A DNA stretch of 64,000 nucleotides from the NCBI RefSeq assembly GCF_001667505.1, contig NZ_LZHZ01000067.1, positions 231,975 to 295,974 on the forward strand. Direction: 5' to 3'. Positions 62,115-64,000 of this stretch are shown in pieces. Within the stretch, counting starts at the first letter, position 1. Each line of letters begins with the position of its first letter. A program made the translations under genes and the position numbers. Origin of the DNA: Mycobacterium sp. ACS1612. GTDB taxonomy: Bacteria; Actinomycetota; Actinomycetes; Mycobacteriales; Mycobacteriaceae. A model generated the notes under the pieces. That model was not told where the DNA came from, searched no databases, and was given only the letters and a program-made list of their open reading frames with translations.

Positions 62115-62341
62115 CGGGGCGCGTCACGTCGGGCGTAGGAAATCATGCCCGATTTTTGCATCCACCGGCGGCACTCAGCGCAGCAAATGCATGCCCGCCA
62201 CACGCGGTAGGCGGCCATGCGGTCGCCCATCTTGCGGTAGGGCGTGCCGTCACCGGTTTGCGACGTGATGTCCTCGACGCTGGCCGCAGGACGAGGTGGG
62301 TCGCCGTGGCGGTAGCAAGCGGTCTCGATGGGCGGCTTCAA
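62111..62341 (-). CDS. Small Cys-rich hypothetical protein coupled to mgtC
   Basis: A 76-residue basic protein, not recognised. The middle holds ACICCAECRRW, four Cys within seven residues, suggesting metal binding, and the protein is rich in Arg. Its stop overlaps the mgtC start (ATGA), which supports it as a real coupled gene. The start is unsure: TTG 62341 has GAGG only about two bases away. It could be a regulator of the following genes. Confidence 0.6.
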   Translation of the reverse strand: MKPPIETACYRHGDPPRPAASVEDITSQTGDGTPYRKMGDRMAAYRVWRACICCAECRRWMQKSGMISYARRDAPR

Positions 62342-62503
62342 TTCCTCGATCGTGCCTTCGACTTCGAACCGCCATCATCGACGCCGTTGTCGGCATATTC
62401 ACCACCAAAGACACATGCTCGCCGCTGACAAAACCACTGCGCGATGACTTTCGGGCCGCCGCGGAGTCCATATTCGTGAGACTCAACCGTGAGGAGAATG
62501 ACC

Positions 62504-63265
62504 ATGCCCGTTACCCCTGACGCCTACCCCGAGGTCACCACGCGGGAGGACTGGGTCGCGGCCCGCAAGAAGCTGCTGGCCCGCGAACGCGAGGTGACCC
62601 ACCTGCGCGATGCGGTCAACGCCGAGCGCCGCAGGCTGCCGATGGTGAGGGTCGAGAAGGACTATGTGTTCGAGGGGCCCGACGGCGAATTGCGCCTGAT
62701 CGACATGTTTGACGGCAGGTCGCAGCTCTACATTCATCACTTCATGTGGATCGACGCGATCGACAGGGGTTGTCCCAGTTGCACTATGGCCGCCGATCTC
62801 ACGTTCACCGAACGTGACCGTGCTCTACTCGACGCCAAGGGTGTGGCGTTCGCCGCTGTGTCGAGGGCGCCGTATGCCAGCATCGCACGCTACAAGGCCG
62901 AGCACGACTGGACGTTCGACTGGTATTCGTCGCGTGACAACGACTTCACCTATGACTATCACGTCACGCTCGATCCTCAGCGGGCGCCGATCGAGTACAA
63001 CTACATGTCGGTCGACGAGTTGCACGACGCGGGATTCGACGACGAAGCGCTGCGCGGAGACTGGCCCGGCGCCAGCGTCTTTCTTCGCCGCGGCGAAGAA
63101 GTGTTCCACACCTACTCGGCATTCGCCCGCGGGCTCGACCATTCGGCGCCGGGGTACCCGTTCCTCGATCTGACGCCGTATGGCCGGCAGGAAACCTGGG
63201 AAGACTCGCCCGCCGGGTGGCCGCAGGGCGGCGATGCCGTCGGCGTGCCGATGGACGGGCAGTAG
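62504..63265 (+). CDS. DUF899 thioredoxin-fold protein
   Basis: A 253-residue DUF899 protein. This family is thioredoxin-like without a classical CXXC; here the only close pair is GCPSCTMAADL near residue 90, which is CxxC-shaped (C-P-S-C) and could be redox-active. Other family marks are EKDYVFEGPDGELRLIDMFDG and YPFLDLTPYGRQETW. ATG 62504 is preferred, with GGAG 62493-62496; GTG 62489 and ATG 62498 are in frame upstream. It is divergent from the small Cys-rich gene. Confidence 0.88.
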   Translation: MPVTPDAYPEVTTREDWVAARKKLLAREREVTHLRDAVNAERRRLPMVRVEKDYVFEGPDGELRLIDMFDGRSQLYIHHFMWIDAIDRGCPSCTMAADLTFTERDRALLDAKGVAFAAVSRAPYASIARYKAEHDWTFDWYSSRDNDFTYDYHVTLDPQRAPIEYNYMSVDELHDAGFDDEALRGDWPGASVFLRRGEEVFHTYSAFARGLDHSAPGYPFLDLTPYGRQETWEDSPAGWPQGGDAVGVPMDGQ

Positions 63266-63325
63266 CAATCAGCGCGAGTCAAACGCTGGGCCGGGTCGGA
63301 GCCCGCTGGCAGGGTGGTGTCCACT

Positions 63326-63396
63326 GCGGGTGTGGCTGAGAGGCAAGGCACCGGCCTGCAAAGCCGTTTACACGGGTTCGAATCCCGTCACTCGCT
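63326..63396 (+). tRNA. tRNA-Cys (anticodon GCA)
   Basis: The acceptor stem GCGGGTG pairs with CACTCGC (one G-T pair) with a 3' T discriminator. The anticodon loop CTGCAAA carries GCA. The T-arm is CGGGTTCGAATCCCG. No CCA is encoded. It lies 60 bp after the DUF899 gene. Confidence 0.95.
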
Positions 63397-63617
63397 CGCA
63401 TCCCTTCGTTGTCAAAATGTGGCGGAATCGTTGCGTCGCAGGGCGTGCGGCAGCAACCAGACCGGAATTTGCGGCAGCTACAGTGCTGTGCGACAGGACT
63501 GGCGGTCAGACGAAAAAGGCGCGCGCCGTAGGCGGATCGAGGTACCGCCGGGTTGTCTCGCGCGCCGAACACATGACAGGGGATCAGCGTGAGACTGATG
63601 GTCGAGGAGCCGCAGTC
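63397..63617. other. Leader region before the MspA-family gene
   Basis: No gene in this 221-bp stretch. It should contain the porin promoter. GAGGAG at 63604-63609 is the ribosome site of the porin. Confidence 0.5.
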
Positions 63618-64000
63618 GTGTTTTTAAAACCCGGCCGTTCACTGTGGCGATCCGGTGCGCGGTTGGCCGGAACGCTGCTCGTCCTCAGCGGTTCGCTGGG
63701 CGTCGCGCCTGGCACCGCGATCGTTGTCGCCGATCCGATCGAGATGGCGCCGAAGTCGTATTCGAAACAGACGCGCGACGGATGGCAGTTGTCCATCTCG
63801 ATCGAAGGCGAACGGATCAACTCGGTCCCGAACCTCGCTGGAGCTACGACGTCGCGGGAGGCCTTCGTCACTCTGGCGTCCACCGCCACGGCGACGGGTG
63901 GCGAGACGCCCATCACCGACAGCCTTTTCATCACCGGATATCAGCTGGGCTGTCAGACCGACGTGTCCAGCGGCCTCGGTATGGGGGGCGCGGGGGCGGA
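63618..64000 (+). CDS. MspA-family porin (C-terminus outside window)
   Basis: Outer-membrane (mycomembrane) channel of the MspA family, found in rapidly growing mycobacteria. The visible 127 codons start at GTG 63618 (GAGGAG 8 bases upstream), with a signal peptide of about 38 residues ending VVADP, then the mature protein: IEMAPKSYSKQTRDGWQLSI, INSVPNLAGATTSREAF and FITGYQLGCQTDVSSGLGMG, family hallmarks. The gene is cut by the window edge in frame. It supports the assignment of the window to a fast-growing species. Confidence 0.92.
   Translation, partial: MFLKPGRSLWRSGARLAGTLLVLSGSLGVAPGTAIVVADPIEMAPKSYSKQTRDGWQLSISIEGERINSVPNLAGATTSREAFVTLASTATATGGETPITDSLFITGYQLGCQTDVSSGLGMGGAGA

Overview
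The window is high-GC actinobacterial DNA and almost certainly comes from a rapidly growing Mycobacterium (Mycolicibacterium type). RpsA, UvrB, PdtaR, PolA and CoaE read like their mycobacterial orthologues. The Dps protein closely matches the second Dps of M. smegmatis, and an MspA-family porin starts at the right edge. The backbone follows the M. tuberculosis order Rv1620c to Rv1634 as I remember it: cydC, cydD, cydB, cydA, an HdeD-like membrane protein, a membrane cyclase, pdtaR, a thiolase-like lipid-transfer protein with its DUF35 partner, polA, rpsA, coaE, a DUF402 gene, uvrB and an MFS exporter. Species identity cannot be settled from sequence reading alone.

Layout. 1-5.8 kb: cytochrome bd oxidase with its CydDC exporter, then an HdeD-like gene, all on the minus strand. 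6-13.2 kb: a secreted DUF732 protein; a polar amino-acid ABC transporter in one operon with a two-component system; a large DUF2339-like membrane protein; and Dps. 13.1-17.2 kb: a membrane class III cyclase facing Dps, a 570-bp non-coding gap and an anchored glycoside hydrolase with a charged tail. 17.2-22.8 kb: a PucR-type regulator divergent from a ureohydrolase, a TPP decarboxylase and a sodium:solute symporter, fitting arginine or guanidino-compound breakdown. 23-24.5 kb: a small secreted NxGxx-repeat protein with a strong terminator, tRNA-Leu(CAA) and pdtaR. 24.7-29.9 kb: a complete branched-chain amino-acid-type ABC transporter (livJHMGF). 29.9-37.4 kb: small hypotheticals, an SMP-30-like lactonase, the thiolase/DUF35 pair, a probable frameshifted gene, an esterase, an FAD monooxygenase and a LysR regulator.

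37.4-54.7 kb: polA, an alpha/beta-hydrolase-cyclase fusion, a PrsW protease, rpsA, coaE, a secreted protein, a three-gene repair cluster (ATP-dependent ligase, LigD-type polymerase, Fpg/Nei glycosylase), DUF402, a TetR/crotonase divergent pair, uvrB and an MFS exporter followed by a LuxR-type gene remnant. 54.9-60.5 kb: a five-gene minus-strand operon (HSL-type esterase, methyltransferase, alpha/beta hydrolase, acyl-CoA ligase, pseudo-hydrolase-cyclase). 60.6-64 kb: MTA/SAH nucleosidase, MgtC, a small Cys-rich protein, a DUF899 protein, tRNA-Cys(GCA) and the start of an MspA porin.

The points most worth following up are: two unrelated 36-bp tandem repeats placed exactly at translationally coupled gene junctions; the esterase-methyltransferase-ligase-cyclase operon whose cyclase carries a hydrolase domain without its serine; the transporter fused in one operon to a two-component system; the ligase-polymerase-glycosylase cluster; the probable frameshift near 34571; and a DUF402 gene whose coding signal runs upstream of any ATG, GTG or TTG.
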